39,704 bases of DNA, from assembly GCA_029862205.1 (NCBI GenBank), contig JAOTXT010000039.1, positions 1 to 39,704 on the forward strand, given 5' to 3'. Numbering within the stretch: position 1 is the first letter of the stretch; every line of letters begins with the position of its first letter. Of this stretch, positions 1 through 6,521 are shown in pieces. A program made the position numbers and the translations under genes. Below the pieces are notes generated by a model that had not been told where the DNA came from, made no database searches, and saw nothing but the letters and a program-made list of their open reading frames with translations. The stretch comes from Paracoccaceae bacterium. Lineage in GTDB: Bacteria > Pseudomonadota > Alphaproteobacteria > Rhodobacterales > Rhodobacteraceae.

Positions 1-566
1 TGCCCTCCGCCGCCGCCATTGCCGCCGCCGTTGCCGTTGCCGCCGCCGTTGTCGCCGCCGTTACCGTTGCCACCTGGCCCGTCAGGACTTCCCGGGTTGT
101 CGGAGTCGGCATTGTCGCGGCCATTGTCGCCACTTTCATCGTTTTCGTCGCCGTTGCCGTGACCTTTGTTCCCGCCGTCGTTGTCAACGGGATTTGTGTC
201 TCGGCCATGATCCGCATCGCGGCCACGATCTTCGTCCCTGTCCTGATCGCCAAATCCCAGCGAAGCGCGATCTGAACTTTCTATGAGTTCGATCAGCCTC
301 GTCGAGACAATGATGCCCCCGCCGACTTCTTCCACGCCGCCGCCCACAACCGAGGATTCTTTCACGCCGGTTTGTGGCGAGTTATTGGACAAGCGGTTTC
401 CGACGGAGTTGCAACCGGCCAAAGAGAGGACTGCACATGAAAGGAGTAGTGCACTGAGTCGCGATGCCGTGCTGAGCGTACGGTTCCGAACATTGGTGTG
501 TTCGCGTGTCGCAATGGCTCCAAGGACCTTGGCATCAACGATCTGATCTACGCCTAACTTCTTCAT
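1..566 (-). CDS. Gly/Asn/Asp-rich putative lipoprotein, partial at the left edge
   Basis: An open frame on the minus strand starts at an ATG at 564-566 and runs without a stop through the window edge, giving 188 visible codons. A hydrophobic stretch (LLLSCAVLSLAGC) ends in a lipobox with Cys at about residue 52, so the mature protein should be lipid-anchored. The n-region before it is unusually long, and I see no later in-frame start. A short segment with many Val and Ile residues follows. From about residue 105 on the chain is almost entirely Gly, Asn, Asp, Arg and Glu, ending at the edge in GGN/GDN repeats. Such Gly/Asn/Asp tails are flexible and sometimes bind calcium, but I see no clean RTX nonapeptide. 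No family is recognised and the function is unknown. The C-terminus lies outside the window. Confidence 0.6.
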   Translation of the reverse strand, partial: MKKLGVDQIVDAKVLGAIATREHTNVRNRTLSTASRLSALLLSCAVLSLAGCNSVGNRLSNNSPQTGVKESSVVGGGVEEVGGGIIVSTRLIELIESSDRASLGFGDQDRDEDRGRDADHGRDTNPVDNDGGNKGHGNGDENDESGDNGRDNADSDNPGSPDGPGGNGNGGDNGGGNGNGGGNGGGGG

Positions 567-833
567 AACTACCGCTCACTCATCTGAGACAAATTCAGAG
601 TAGGTTGCGGTATGACTCTAGAAATAGGCGAAATAAAGAATGCTTATGGCATATTAGTGAATTTAATACTTTGACTCACCTATACAGATGCTTTTTGCAG
701 TTGCTCTCTACTCTAGGGTGATAAATCTACTGAATTTGTCGATATTGGAATGTTTCGGATCAATAAGATTGAAAGTTTACGATCAAGATCCTGGAGTGCC
801 TGACTTTAAGGTGGTGCGATTGGAGAGATCAGA

Positions 834-1034
834 TTAGCGCGTTGTCGGTATGAGCTCCTAAATGGCGAGGTCCTCTACGCCCTGAATCAAGCGCAGATCG
901 TGATCTGGGCCTGGCAACGATATTTCAAAACGATGCGCCTGCGTTCCGCTCTCGGATCGAAGCCGCCAGATTTAGAAGTGCGCGTTAATAGGCCAACACC
1001 TTGGCCAGCACGGCCTGCGTCAAACGGGACGTAA
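834..1034 (+). pseudogene. C-terminal remnant of an IS3-family transposase (orfB)
   Basis: Reading from 852, the frame gives ELLNGEVLYALNQAQ, then a Trp/Arg-rich stretch, RLRSALGSKPP and a Pro/Ala tail before a TAA at 1032-1034. This is the typical end of an IS3-type integrase-fold transposase: the family pattern is DELLNGE..., then RPHSALGYRPP. The match starts near 834, and a stop codon lies in frame at 807-809. No start codon, no DDE residues and no orfA are present, so only about 65 codons of a gene of roughly 280 survive. The RPHSALG motif has drifted to RLRSALG. It is an inactive relic that marks past insertion beside the lipoprotein gene. I am confident of the family and less so of the exact left boundary. 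Confidence 0.65.
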
Positions 1035-1227
1035 GAGAATTCGGCCTTTTAGAACATTCTCACTGGTTCCGTGATTGGGAGCCGGCCATCGCGCAGAGTG
1101 TGGAAGTTTTCTATGAACGCACTTCGTTGGGATCCAAGGCTTTCACACGAAAGTCGTCCTTGGGGTTTCTTGACGAACAGGCTAGGTCATCTTTGGGACG
1201 TGAGTGCGCATAGCGCAGGCAATCTGA

Positions 1228-1309
1228 GTGTCCGGTTTGCCCCACGTTGCTGCCACTCGAACGCGGTGCAGCATCAGGTAGTTTGGGCTCAAAGCAGTCG
1301 TTCACTGCG
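1228..1309 (+). repeat. Dispersed intergenic repeat, copy A
   Basis: This segment begins GTGTCCGGTTTG and ends near a CAGTCGTTCACTGCG stretch. It aligns over its whole length with 4618-4700: both have TGTCCGGTTTG or CGTCCGGTTTG, a CCACGTT block, CGAACGC, GCAGCATC, TTTGGGCTC and then a GTCGTTC or CATTCGTTC end. Neither copy encodes anything convincing. Short elements with this kind of start recur between genes in Rhodobacteraceae genomes as I recall them; that part is memory, not something the sequence proves. Confidence 0.55.
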
Positions 1310-1378
1310 ACCGCGAAGTCTTTCTCAAAGTGCAACGCCTGCTAAGCGGGACGAAGCTGCCGTTTAGGCCAGAATCCA

Positions 1379-1412
1379 AATGTCCGGTTTGTTCCTATTG
1401 CTGCCGTTGGGG
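1379..1412 (+). repeat. Dispersed intergenic repeat, partial copy C
   Basis: AATGTCCGGTTTG followed by a TTGCTGCCGTT block matches the left part of copy A (1228-1309). The match fades after about 33 bases. It lies 60 bases upstream of the cation transporter gene. Confidence 0.4.
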
Positions 1413-1474
1413 CTACGTCGAGAAAGTGCCAACAAAAGACATTGCCGTTTGGGCCGTGTTACGCTTCATGGGAC

Positions 1475-2098
1475 ATGAGCGAGAAGAAATCCTGCGCCTG
1501 CGAGCTCGAGTTACCAACCCATTCGAGCCCCTCATACCGGCGCGCGCTCTGGTTGGTGGCCGGGTTGAATTTGGCAATGGGCGTCGCGGAGTCGGTTTCC
1601 GGCTATCTTGCAGGGTCACAGGCTCTCAAGGCTGATGCACTCGACTTCTTGGGCGATGGTATCATTACTGGTTTGGGTCTGATTGCATTGAACTGGAGCG
1701 CCAACTTTCGGGCCTACACAGCACTCATTCAGGGCGTGTTCCTCGCACTTATGGGATTGGGCGTCTTGGCAGCCACGCTCTATCGCGTGTTCGTAACTCA
1801 AATGCCTGAAGCGGTTCTTATGGGGAGCATTGGCATTATTGCGCTGGTGGTGAATTTGAGCTGCGCTGCGATTCTGTTGCGCTTTCGAGAAGGCGATGCC
1901 AACGTTCGCGCGGTTTGGCTATTCAGTCGGAATGATGCAATTGGCAACGCCGCCGTCGTAGTGGCGGCACTTGCTGTCGGCGCGTTTGGCTCGCGTTGGC
2001 CAGATTTGATTGTGGCCGCAGTCATTGCGGGATTGTTCATTCACTCCGCCGTTAGGATCTTGGGCGACGCGCTCGCCGAGCTCAAAACCATCCAGTGA
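1475..2098 (+). CDS. Cation diffusion facilitator-type transporter (small COG0053-like protein)
   Basis: A 207-residue integral membrane protein with about six predicted helices. It resembles the short CDF-like cation transporters that lack the C-terminal cytoplasmic domain. Helix 2 carries ADALDFLGD, with two Asp residues where CDF proteins have the metal-binding D/HxxxD pair, and helix 5 carries SRNDAIGNAAVV, supplying a further Asp and Asn. The N-terminus has a Cys-Ala-Cys motif that could touch metal. By family it should export a divalent metal such as zinc, cobalt or iron by proton exchange; the metal cannot be told from sequence. The frame extends upstream to a TTG at 1442, but the ATG at 1475 (MSEKKSCAC) gives the expected family start. 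The ribosome site is weak. There is no obvious operon partner. Confidence 0.8.
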   Translation: MSEKKSCACELELPTHSSPSYRRALWLVAGLNLAMGVAESVSGYLAGSQALKADALDFLGDGIITGLGLIALNWSANFRAYTALIQGVFLALMGLGVLAATLYRVFVTQMPEAVLMGSIGIIALVVNLSCAAILLRFREGDANVRAVWLFSRNDAIGNAAVVVAALAVGAFGSRWPDLIVAAVIAGLFIHSAVRILGDALAELKTIQ

Positions 2099-2262
2099 GG
2101 TTTCCCGCTTTCCCAAAGCATAAGCGGAATCTTCCGTTCAGGGTCAAGACACGCGCTCCTGGCCGTCCAAGATCAGGCCTTTCATCCATCGGCAAATTGA
2201 CCCTCAAGCCTGATAGTCGGAAATCCAGCAGATGACGTTCCACCGAAACGAAAGGACGAGGC

Positions 2263-2652
2263 ATGCCAAGCCAAACCATCGACCCCACCGACATCGTTAG
2301 CCTGGAAGTGCCGAACTATAGCCATGGGGTTTTAACCAACAAGGCATCCGAATGGCTTCACCTCTCCGGACAGGTCGGCGTCAATCCGGATGGCTCCGTT
2401 TCCCCTGATTTCGAAGATCAGTGCCGGCGCGCATTCTGGAACATTGCCGCGTGCTTGCGGGATGCGGGTATGGGGTTCGGCGATGTAGTCATGCTCCGCA
2501 TCTACCTGATCGATCGCTCCGATTTGAAAATGCTACGCAACATTCGGTCAGAGTTCTTCGGTGACCGGTGCTTTCCTTCAACGTTGGTCATCGTCAGCGG
2601 GCTGGTGAACCCTGCCTGGCGTGTGGAATTGGAGATCATCGCAGCCGTTTGA
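2263..2652 (+). CDS. Rid (YjgF/YER057c/UK114) family protein
   Basis: A 129-residue protein of normal Rid length, preceded by a good ribosome site (AAAGGACGAGG). The family signatures are LHLSGQVGVNPDG near residue 35, a central NIAACLRDAGMGFGDVV segment, and VELEIIAAV at the end. Canonical RidA proteins are trimers that hydrolyse reactive enamine/imine intermediates made by PLP enzymes, using an Arg that sits in the FPAR segment of E. coli RidA. Here the aligned segment reads FPST, so that Arg is Thr. The protein therefore belongs to one of the Rid subfamilies not expected to have RidA deaminase activity, and its substrate is unknown. It stands alone between the transporter and the GST gene. 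Confidence 0.85.
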   Translation: MPSQTIDPTDIVSLEVPNYSHGVLTNKASEWLHLSGQVGVNPDGSVSPDFEDQCRRAFWNIAACLRDAGMGFGDVVMLRIYLIDRSDLKMLRNIRSEFFGDRCFPSTLVIVSGLVNPAWRVELEIIAAV

Positions 2653-2730
2653 CTAAGGTGAGCCTTTGCTTGGACAGCGAAATTCTCTGGCCATAAGCTT
2701 TCACCACGTAACCCGATTGGAGATTCCCGG

Positions 2731-3426
2731 ATGACGATCGCGACGCTGACCTACTTTGCCGGACGCGGGCGGGCGGAGACGACGCGCTGGATGCTCGCCG
2801 ATAATGAGATTCCCTTCCGAAATGTCGGCCTCACCGAGCCGGAAGATTTCGAGGCACTTCGGGCCTCCAGCCGTCTGCCCTTCAATCAGCTCCCGCTACT
2901 CGAGTTCGAGGCGCTCGAGCTCTTTCAGTCCAGCGCAATGATCCGGCACCTAGCCAGGCGCGGCGACTTCTACGGCGACGAGGATACAGAGCGCACCGTG
3001 ATCGACATGGTGGCAGGCGCCGTGGCTGACTTCGCCGAGCCTGCCCTCTCCGCCCCTTTTCAGCCGACGCCCGCGCAGGCCCGTGCAAATCTCGATGCCG
3101 CGATGCGGAAATTCGGCGAGCGTTTCGAGGCCCGCCTCGCCGATGGCCGGGAACATGTTGCCGGCGGCCGGCTCAGCTTCGCCGATGTGGTCCTCGCAGA
3201 AGCCACTACTCACTACGCAGAGATTGCGTCCGATATCCTCGAGAAGAACCCGTGGCTCGCAGCTCATCGGGAACGGGTCACGACAGATCCTGGCATTGCC
3301 GATTATCTCGCTTCGCAACAGCGCTGGCCACTCGCGGATGCGAACCACGTTATCTCGGTGGCAAAGGTCCTTCGCCGCGCACTACCGCCGCACTTTCCGA
3401 ATCCGGACCGCTTTGTGACCGTGTGA
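2731..3426 (+). CDS. Glutathione S-transferase family protein
   Basis: A 231-residue protein with the cytosolic GST layout. The N-terminal thioredoxin-like domain starts ATLTYFAGRGRAETTRWMLA, in which the Tyr before FAGRGRAE is the likely catalytic residue, as in Sigma- and Alpha-like GSTs. LPFNQLPLLE follows, with the cis-Pro that binds the glutathione backbone, then LFQSSAMIRHLAR, whose QSSA contacts the gamma-glutamyl part. The C-terminal helical domain fills residues 85-231. It should conjugate or reduce electrophiles with glutathione; the substrate cannot be deduced. A GGAG lies about 10 bases before the ATG. It is a single gene with no operon partner, and 500 bases without a gene follow it. 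Confidence 0.85.
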   Translation: MTIATLTYFAGRGRAETTRWMLADNEIPFRNVGLTEPEDFEALRASSRLPFNQLPLLEFEALELFQSSAMIRHLARRGDFYGDEDTERTVIDMVAGAVADFAEPALSAPFQPTPAQARANLDAAMRKFGERFEARLADGREHVAGGRLSFADVVLAEATTHYAEIASDILEKNPWLAAHRERVTTDPGIADYLASQQRWPLADANHVISVAKVLRRALPPHFPNPDRFVTV

Positions 3427-3941
3427 GATGCGACAGCTCGACAACCTACCCCCATATGGCGGCCGGACCGGCTGACGAGCCGCCATAAGCCTCTCGTTGA
3501 GATCGACTCGGGTCAGAAGTGGACGTTGGCGCAGTCGACGATCAGCGTCTAGAAAGTGCAAAGAACTGACGTTTGAGCCCCATGGATGGAATGCCTCGCC
3601 GTCGCTAGATGACCAAGATCATCGGGCCACGATGTGAAGGTGATCACCTCAAATTAGGGGGCGAGGTGACCACCCTCTCCGCCGAGAATAGCATCGTTGT
3701 TGGCCGAACTTGGGATCCGTTTCGGCGAAAGGAGGCAGGAAGATCGTCGCTCGATGCCAGTTGGACATGGTCTGGGCATTTGATTGGGCGAGGAAGGTGC
3801 CGTCGATACGCCTGCTGGTTGCAAAATCAAAATAATGAAATTTTCTAATCGCACATTAGAAAGGTTTCTACGAGCCAAGGGTTCTCGCTATGAATGTGCG
3901 CTGGGATTACCAGCAATCAGTTGCTTAAGAGGGGGTAGCTC
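3427..3941. other. Gene-free stretch with palindromes
   Basis: About 515 bases with no convincing gene. It contains a perfect 12-bp palindrome AGGTGATCACCT (3638-3649) followed 15 bases later by the related GGTGACCACC, a pattern reminiscent of insertion-sequence ends, though I cannot show an IS. Near the right end is an A+T-rich tract with an inverted repeat (own entry) that probably belongs to the promoter of the XRE gene. The overlapping frames on both strands have no recognisable domains. Confidence 0.5.
3842..3862. promoter_or_regulatory. Inverted repeat upstream of the XRE regulator, candidate operator
   Basis: TTTCTAAT and ATTAGAAA form perfect 8-bp arms around a 5-base spacer in an A+T-rich tract, 80 bases before the ATG of the XRE-type gene. 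The size and symmetry suit binding of a dimeric HTH protein, so autoregulation is a reasonable guess. A weak stem-loop in RNA is the alternative. Confidence 0.4.
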
Positions 3942-4262
3942 ATGAGTAGCGTGCGCTTTGTCACGACACTTGATCAGAGTCTCACTGCCGGTGCCAGGTT
4001 TCGGCAACAGCGGTGGATTGTTGGTATTTCCCGTGAGTATCTCGCAAGTGTGACCAATGTGAGTGTGGATCAGATCACGCAATTCGAGGACGGCAAGCGT
4101 TACCTCGGTCGAGCTCAGCTGATCCGTCTCGCCCTAGCGATTGGTGTCGCACCACGGGTTCTGGCGAATGTTGTTCCGTCGGCTGGGTTGTGCCACCTCC
4201 CAGCCAATCAGGGGCTGCAGAGGGACGTTTCCCCTAGCAACGTCATGCCTCTGCACCGGTGA
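3942..4262 (+). CDS. Small XRE-type helix-turn-helix protein
   Basis: A 106-residue protein. Residues about 18-70 (RQQRWIVGISREYLASVTNVSVDQITQFEDGKR, then AQLIRLALAIGV) fit the XRE/Cro fold: helix 2 LASVTNVS, recognition helix VDQITQFEDGKR, and the usual closing helix with a Leu/Ile core. The remaining 35 residues have no recognised feature. A strong ribosome site (AGAGGGGG) precedes the ATG and supports this start. The family binds DNA as dimers. The target is not known, but the inverted repeat at 3842-3862 is a candidate. It sits alone in a gene-poor stretch, so it could also be a leftover of a mobile element. Confidence 0.65.
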   Translation: MSSVRFVTTLDQSLTAGARFRQQRWIVGISREYLASVTNVSVDQITQFEDGKRYLGRAQLIRLALAIGVAPRVLANVVPSAGLCHLPANQGLQRDVSPSNVMPLHR

Positions 4263-4617
4263 TTATGCGACCGCGATGAACCGCACAAAAACAAGGACAC
4301 GAGATTACGTCTGATCTGCCCGGCCTGACACACCCGGGTAATGTCACGCAACTCGACGCTGGAAGAAGACATACCACATCACGCCTTCCTGCTTCGTCTC
4401 CGGATCAGACTCTCACCGCCCAGCCGTTCGCACTCGCGGCCGGGCGGATGCTTTTTGTCAGCCGGCTTTCTCCAACTGAAGCCATAGGCACCAGTGCAGC
4501 GAATATGCAATCGATCCCGCCAACTATCGTAGTCGCCGCCCCGTCGAGTGCTAACTTTCGCTTTTCGGTGTCGATCGTCTGTTCTGGGTCAGGAATACGT
4601 GTAGCGCGCGTTCACCC

Positions 4618-4700
4618 AACGTCCGGTTTGTGCCACGTTTCCGCTGTTCGAACGCAGAGCAGCATCTGTCAATTTGGGCTCTGAACTGCCATTCGTTCGA
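4618..4700 (+). repeat. Dispersed intergenic repeat, copy B
   Basis: Begins AACGTCCGGTTTGTGCCACG and aligns along its full length with 1228-1309 (shared blocks CGAACGC, GCAGCATC, TTTGGGCTC, ATTCGTTC). It is the better-preserved partner of copy A. No coding capacity is apparent. Confidence 0.55.
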
Positions 4701-4816
4701 TGTGTAGGGGGCCGATCACCGGTACTTTGACTGGTTCGGCGGCAGCGAATACGCATCAGACGCCTCCTTGCTCTGGATCAAGGAGCACAATCGAGAGGCG
4801 TGCCAATCTCCTCGCC

Positions 4817-5014
4817 ATGGCCGACAAGGATGAGATTATCGAGTTGGCATCAAAAGTGGCTCGGTGCCCTGGCAATGAGGCTCGGCCGCATCGAACTCTC
4901 GAACTCATTCTCTCGGTCGGAAGAATTGTGACCTGCCCAATCTGCAACCGGCAATTCAGGCAAGTGGGCTCGGTTAAAGGGGTCGACCCTGCGGTTTGGC
5001 CTGAGCGCGATTAA
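4817..5014 (+). CDS. Possible small hypothetical protein with a CxxC motif
   Basis: A frame of 65 codons begins at ATG 4817 with MADKDEIIELASKVAR and contains VTCPICNRQF near residue 40, a CPxC pair that could be half of a zinc knuckle. The same frame is open upstream to 4700, but that part looks random. There is no clear ribosome site and I do not recognise a family. The region is otherwise non-coding and carries repeat remnants, so it may be a chance frame or a decayed gene. Confidence 0.25.
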   Translation: MADKDEIIELASKVARCPGNEARPHRTLELILSVGRIVTCPICNRQFRQVGSVKGVDPAVWPERD

Positions 5015-5213
5015 GGCGTTCACAAAAAGAAATCCCCGTCTTCCATTTGCGTGCAAATCGGGCAGTCGTGAGGGAGGATGTGATTAGCGTCAGGCAGCCT
5101 TGGCAGACTTCGCAAGATGATTGAGGGCACACTCGGACGTTTCAATTCGCTGAACTTCCCGCTGACCGCCTCAGGCGTAGCGCCTAGGTAGCGCCTAGAT
5201 AGTTGGCTATTTC

Positions 5214-5248
5214 GCTGCGCACCGCCGCCGAAGGAGGCGGCGCGCAGC
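5214..5248 (-). terminator. Hairpin downstream of the fixK-like gene
   Basis: GCTGCGC followed by a GC-rich stretch pairs with GCGCAGC across a near-perfect stem of about 14 bp (one A/G irregularity) around a small CTTCGG-like loop. It lies 10 bases beyond the stop codon of the FixK-like gene and is followed on the minus strand by GAAATAG rather than a clean U tract. Termination or 3' end protection is likely. Confidence 0.5.
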
Positions 5249-5257
5249 AGGTATCTG

Positions 5258-5944
5258 TCAGGCCGCGAGCAGAAGATCGTCCGAATGAATTCGAAAGCGG
5301 TCGTTGCCGCGCATCTCGATCGCACGCTTGCGCTTCAGCGAGCTGAACCCGCGGCTGACCGTCTCAAACGTCAGGCCAATATGATCGGCAATGTCGCGCC
5401 GCTTCATCGGCAGGACCGTGAACCCGGACGCGCCGCGCCGGGCGGCAAGGTCGGTCAGGAACCGGTAGAGCCTGTCCTCGGCCGGCATATAGGCGAGCAT
5501 GAACATATGCCGCTCGCGCGCCGCGAGCCCCCGGACCATCATCGCCCGCAGGGCAACCTGCAATGACGGGTTTTGGGCGATCGCGGCCTCGGCGCGCGGC
5601 CTAGGAACGGCGCGCAGGATCACATGATCGACTGCTTCCGCAGTAAAATGCCAAGTCTCGAAATCGGCGAACCCCAGATAATCGCCCGCGCCGGCAAAAC
5701 GAAAGATCTGCCGAACACCGTCCTCGGAGAAGGTACAGCAACGCACCGTGCCGCTTACGATCTGGTAAAGGGTGTCAGCGGGCTCGCCTTGCAGGAGGAT
5801 CGAATGATCAGGCAGGACGTGACGCACCGGCTGCCGCGGATCGAAGAGCTTTGCAATGCGCGGCTCGAGATCGGTTTCGCTGGGAGCGGGCCGGCCGGTC
5901 TTCGGCTCGGTAAGGGTGGTTGAATGCGTGGCGTGGCAATGCAT
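5258..5944 (-). CDS. fixK: Crp/Fnr-family transcriptional regulator, FixK-like
   Basis: A 228-residue protein of normal Crp/Fnr length. Residues about 30-140 form the cyclic-nucleotide-type beta-roll (ILLQGEPADTLYQIVSGTVR, FRFAGAGDYLGF), a long dimerisation helix follows, and the C-terminal HTH reads KRRDIADHIGLTFETVSRGFSSLKRKR. The recognition helix has the E-SR pattern typical of Fnr/FixK proteins that bind TTGAT-N4-ATCAA. The Fnr cysteine cluster is absent; the scattered Cys residues do not match it. Control should therefore come from transcription by FixJ rather than direct oxygen sensing. The start is fixed by AGGAGGACGAG just before the ATG. Two candidate FixJ sites lie at 6021-6053 upstream. 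By family it should activate high-affinity oxidase and microaerobic genes. Confidence 0.8.
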   Translation of the reverse strand: MHCHATHSTTLTEPKTGRPAPSETDLEPRIAKLFDPRQPVRHVLPDHSILLQGEPADTLYQIVSGTVRCCTFSEDGVRQIFRFAGAGDYLGFADFETWHFTAEAVDHVILRAVPRPRAEAAIAQNPSLQVALRAMMVRGLAARERHMFMLAYMPAEDRLYRFLTDLAARRGASGFTVLPMKRRDIADHIGLTFETVSRGFSSLKRKRAIEMRGNDRFRIHSDDLLLAA

Positions 5945-6020
5945 CTCGTCCTCCTGTCTTTCTTGATGACCGCTTCAGCGGCCATGGGGAAAGCAGGGAC
6001 TATTTTCACGCTCAGAGTTA

Positions 6021-6053
6021 GTCAGGGAATCCCCTTATAGGGCAAATCCCTTA
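6021..6053 (-). promoter_or_regulatory. Tandem candidate FixJ-binding sites upstream of fixK
   Basis: On the minus strand two similar sites follow each other: TAAGGGATTTGCCCTA (6053-6038) and TAAGGGGATTCCCTGAC (6037-6021). They resemble each other, the site at 6501-6518, and the FixJ recognition sequence of rhizobial fixK promoters as I remember it (roughly TAAGTAATTTCCCTTA). They lie 77-109 bases before the fixK start codon. The first overlaps the stop codon of the receiver gene. Confidence 0.5.
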
Positions 6054-6443
6054 TTCGCCCTTTGTGGCGGCCGTGATGGCCTCCAGGAGATCCGATCCGG
6101 CAACGGGTTTGGTTAGGAACGCGATCACGCCGAACTGGTGAGCCCGCTCCCGCAACCGATCATCGGGGTTGGCGGTGAGAATTATGGTCGCGGTCCGCTG
6201 CCCCTGTTCCGAGAGGCATTGGAGCAAGTCGAGCCCGCTCATGCCTGGCATGTTAACGTCGAGCAGCAGGCAGTCGCCGTTGCTGGGCGCAAGGGCGAGA
6301 TAATCCTCGGCGGAGTTGAATGTCTCGGACTCGAAGCCGGAAGCAAAGAGAACTGCCACGAGAGACTCGCGCACCGCTTCGTCGTCGTCGACCACGTGTA
6401 CAACTATTCTGTCCTGGCCTTGCACGTCCTGCACTAACTCCAT
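6051..6443 (-). CDS. Single-domain response regulator (receiver only)
   Basis: A 130-residue protein made only of a CheY-like receiver. It shows the acidic pair in VVDDDEAVRES near residue 20, the phospho-acceptor Asp at about 62 in LLLDVNMPGMSG, the switch Thr in IILTAN and the conserved Lys at about 112 in FLTKPV. Its nearest relatives are FixJ-type receivers. There is no output domain, so it should act by protein contact or as a phosphate sink, perhaps drawing phosphate from the FixL kinase encoded upstream. Gene order supports that link: fixL, fixJ, this gene, fixK, all on the minus strand. The ATG at 6443 is preferred over a TTG one codon upstream. A candidate FixJ site at 6501-6518 suggests it is itself induced when oxygen is low. 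Confidence 0.8.
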   Translation of the reverse strand: MELVQDVQGQDRIVVHVVDDDEAVRESLVAVLFASGFESETFNSAEDYLALAPSNGDCLLLDVNMPGMSGLDLLQCLSEQGQRTATIILTANPDDRLRERAHQFGVIAFLTKPVAGSDLLEAITAATKGE

Positions 6444-6500
6444 CAAGCGACGTCCGCGAGTGCGGCAACACAGAATGAAGCCTGGCGAAGACCGGGGATA

Positions 6501-6518
6501 GTAAGGAGAATCCCTTAC
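6501..6518 (-). promoter_or_regulatory. Candidate FixJ-binding site upstream of the receiver gene
   Basis: Minus strand GTAAGGGATTCTCCTTAC is an imperfect palindrome with GTAAGG/CCTTAC arms. It lies 58-75 bases before the ATG of the receiver-only gene and just beyond the fixJ stop codon. It shares TAAGGGATT with the two sites before fixK. Confidence 0.5.
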
Positions 6519-6521
6519 GAC

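Larger units (their letters stand above)
567..1474. other. Gene-poor stretch with decayed sequence
   Basis: About 900 bases without an intact gene. The part from 590 to 800 is clearly more A+T-rich than the rest of the window and should hold the promoter of the minus-strand lipoprotein gene. From 834 to 1034 lies a transposase remnant (own entry). From 1228 on come copies of a dispersed repeat (own entries). The open frames here overlap one another on both strands, have no recognisable domains and are not called as genes. Confidence 0.6.
4263..5257. other. Long gene-poor stretch
   Basis: About 1 kb without a confident gene. It holds dispersed repeat copy B (4618-4700), a possible 65-codon frame at 4817-5014 (own entry) and the fixK-proximal hairpin at 5214-5248. 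A GTG-started minus-strand frame of 36 codons at about 5020-5128 ends in a DCPIC motif and a GDFFL C-terminus. I cannot tell whether it is real. At 5177-5198 TAGCGCCTAG occurs twice in tandem. Confidence 0.5.

Noticed and set aside
1-100. Short tandem repeat / CRISPR-like periodicity of GCC and GTT units
   Set aside because: It is the codon pattern of a Gly/Asn-rich minus-strand protein, without spacers.
1330-1635. Plus-strand frame with Cys-rich start (SKCPVCSYCC)
   Set aside because: It overlaps the CDF transporter gene in another frame and begins in the dispersed repeat; no downstream domain.
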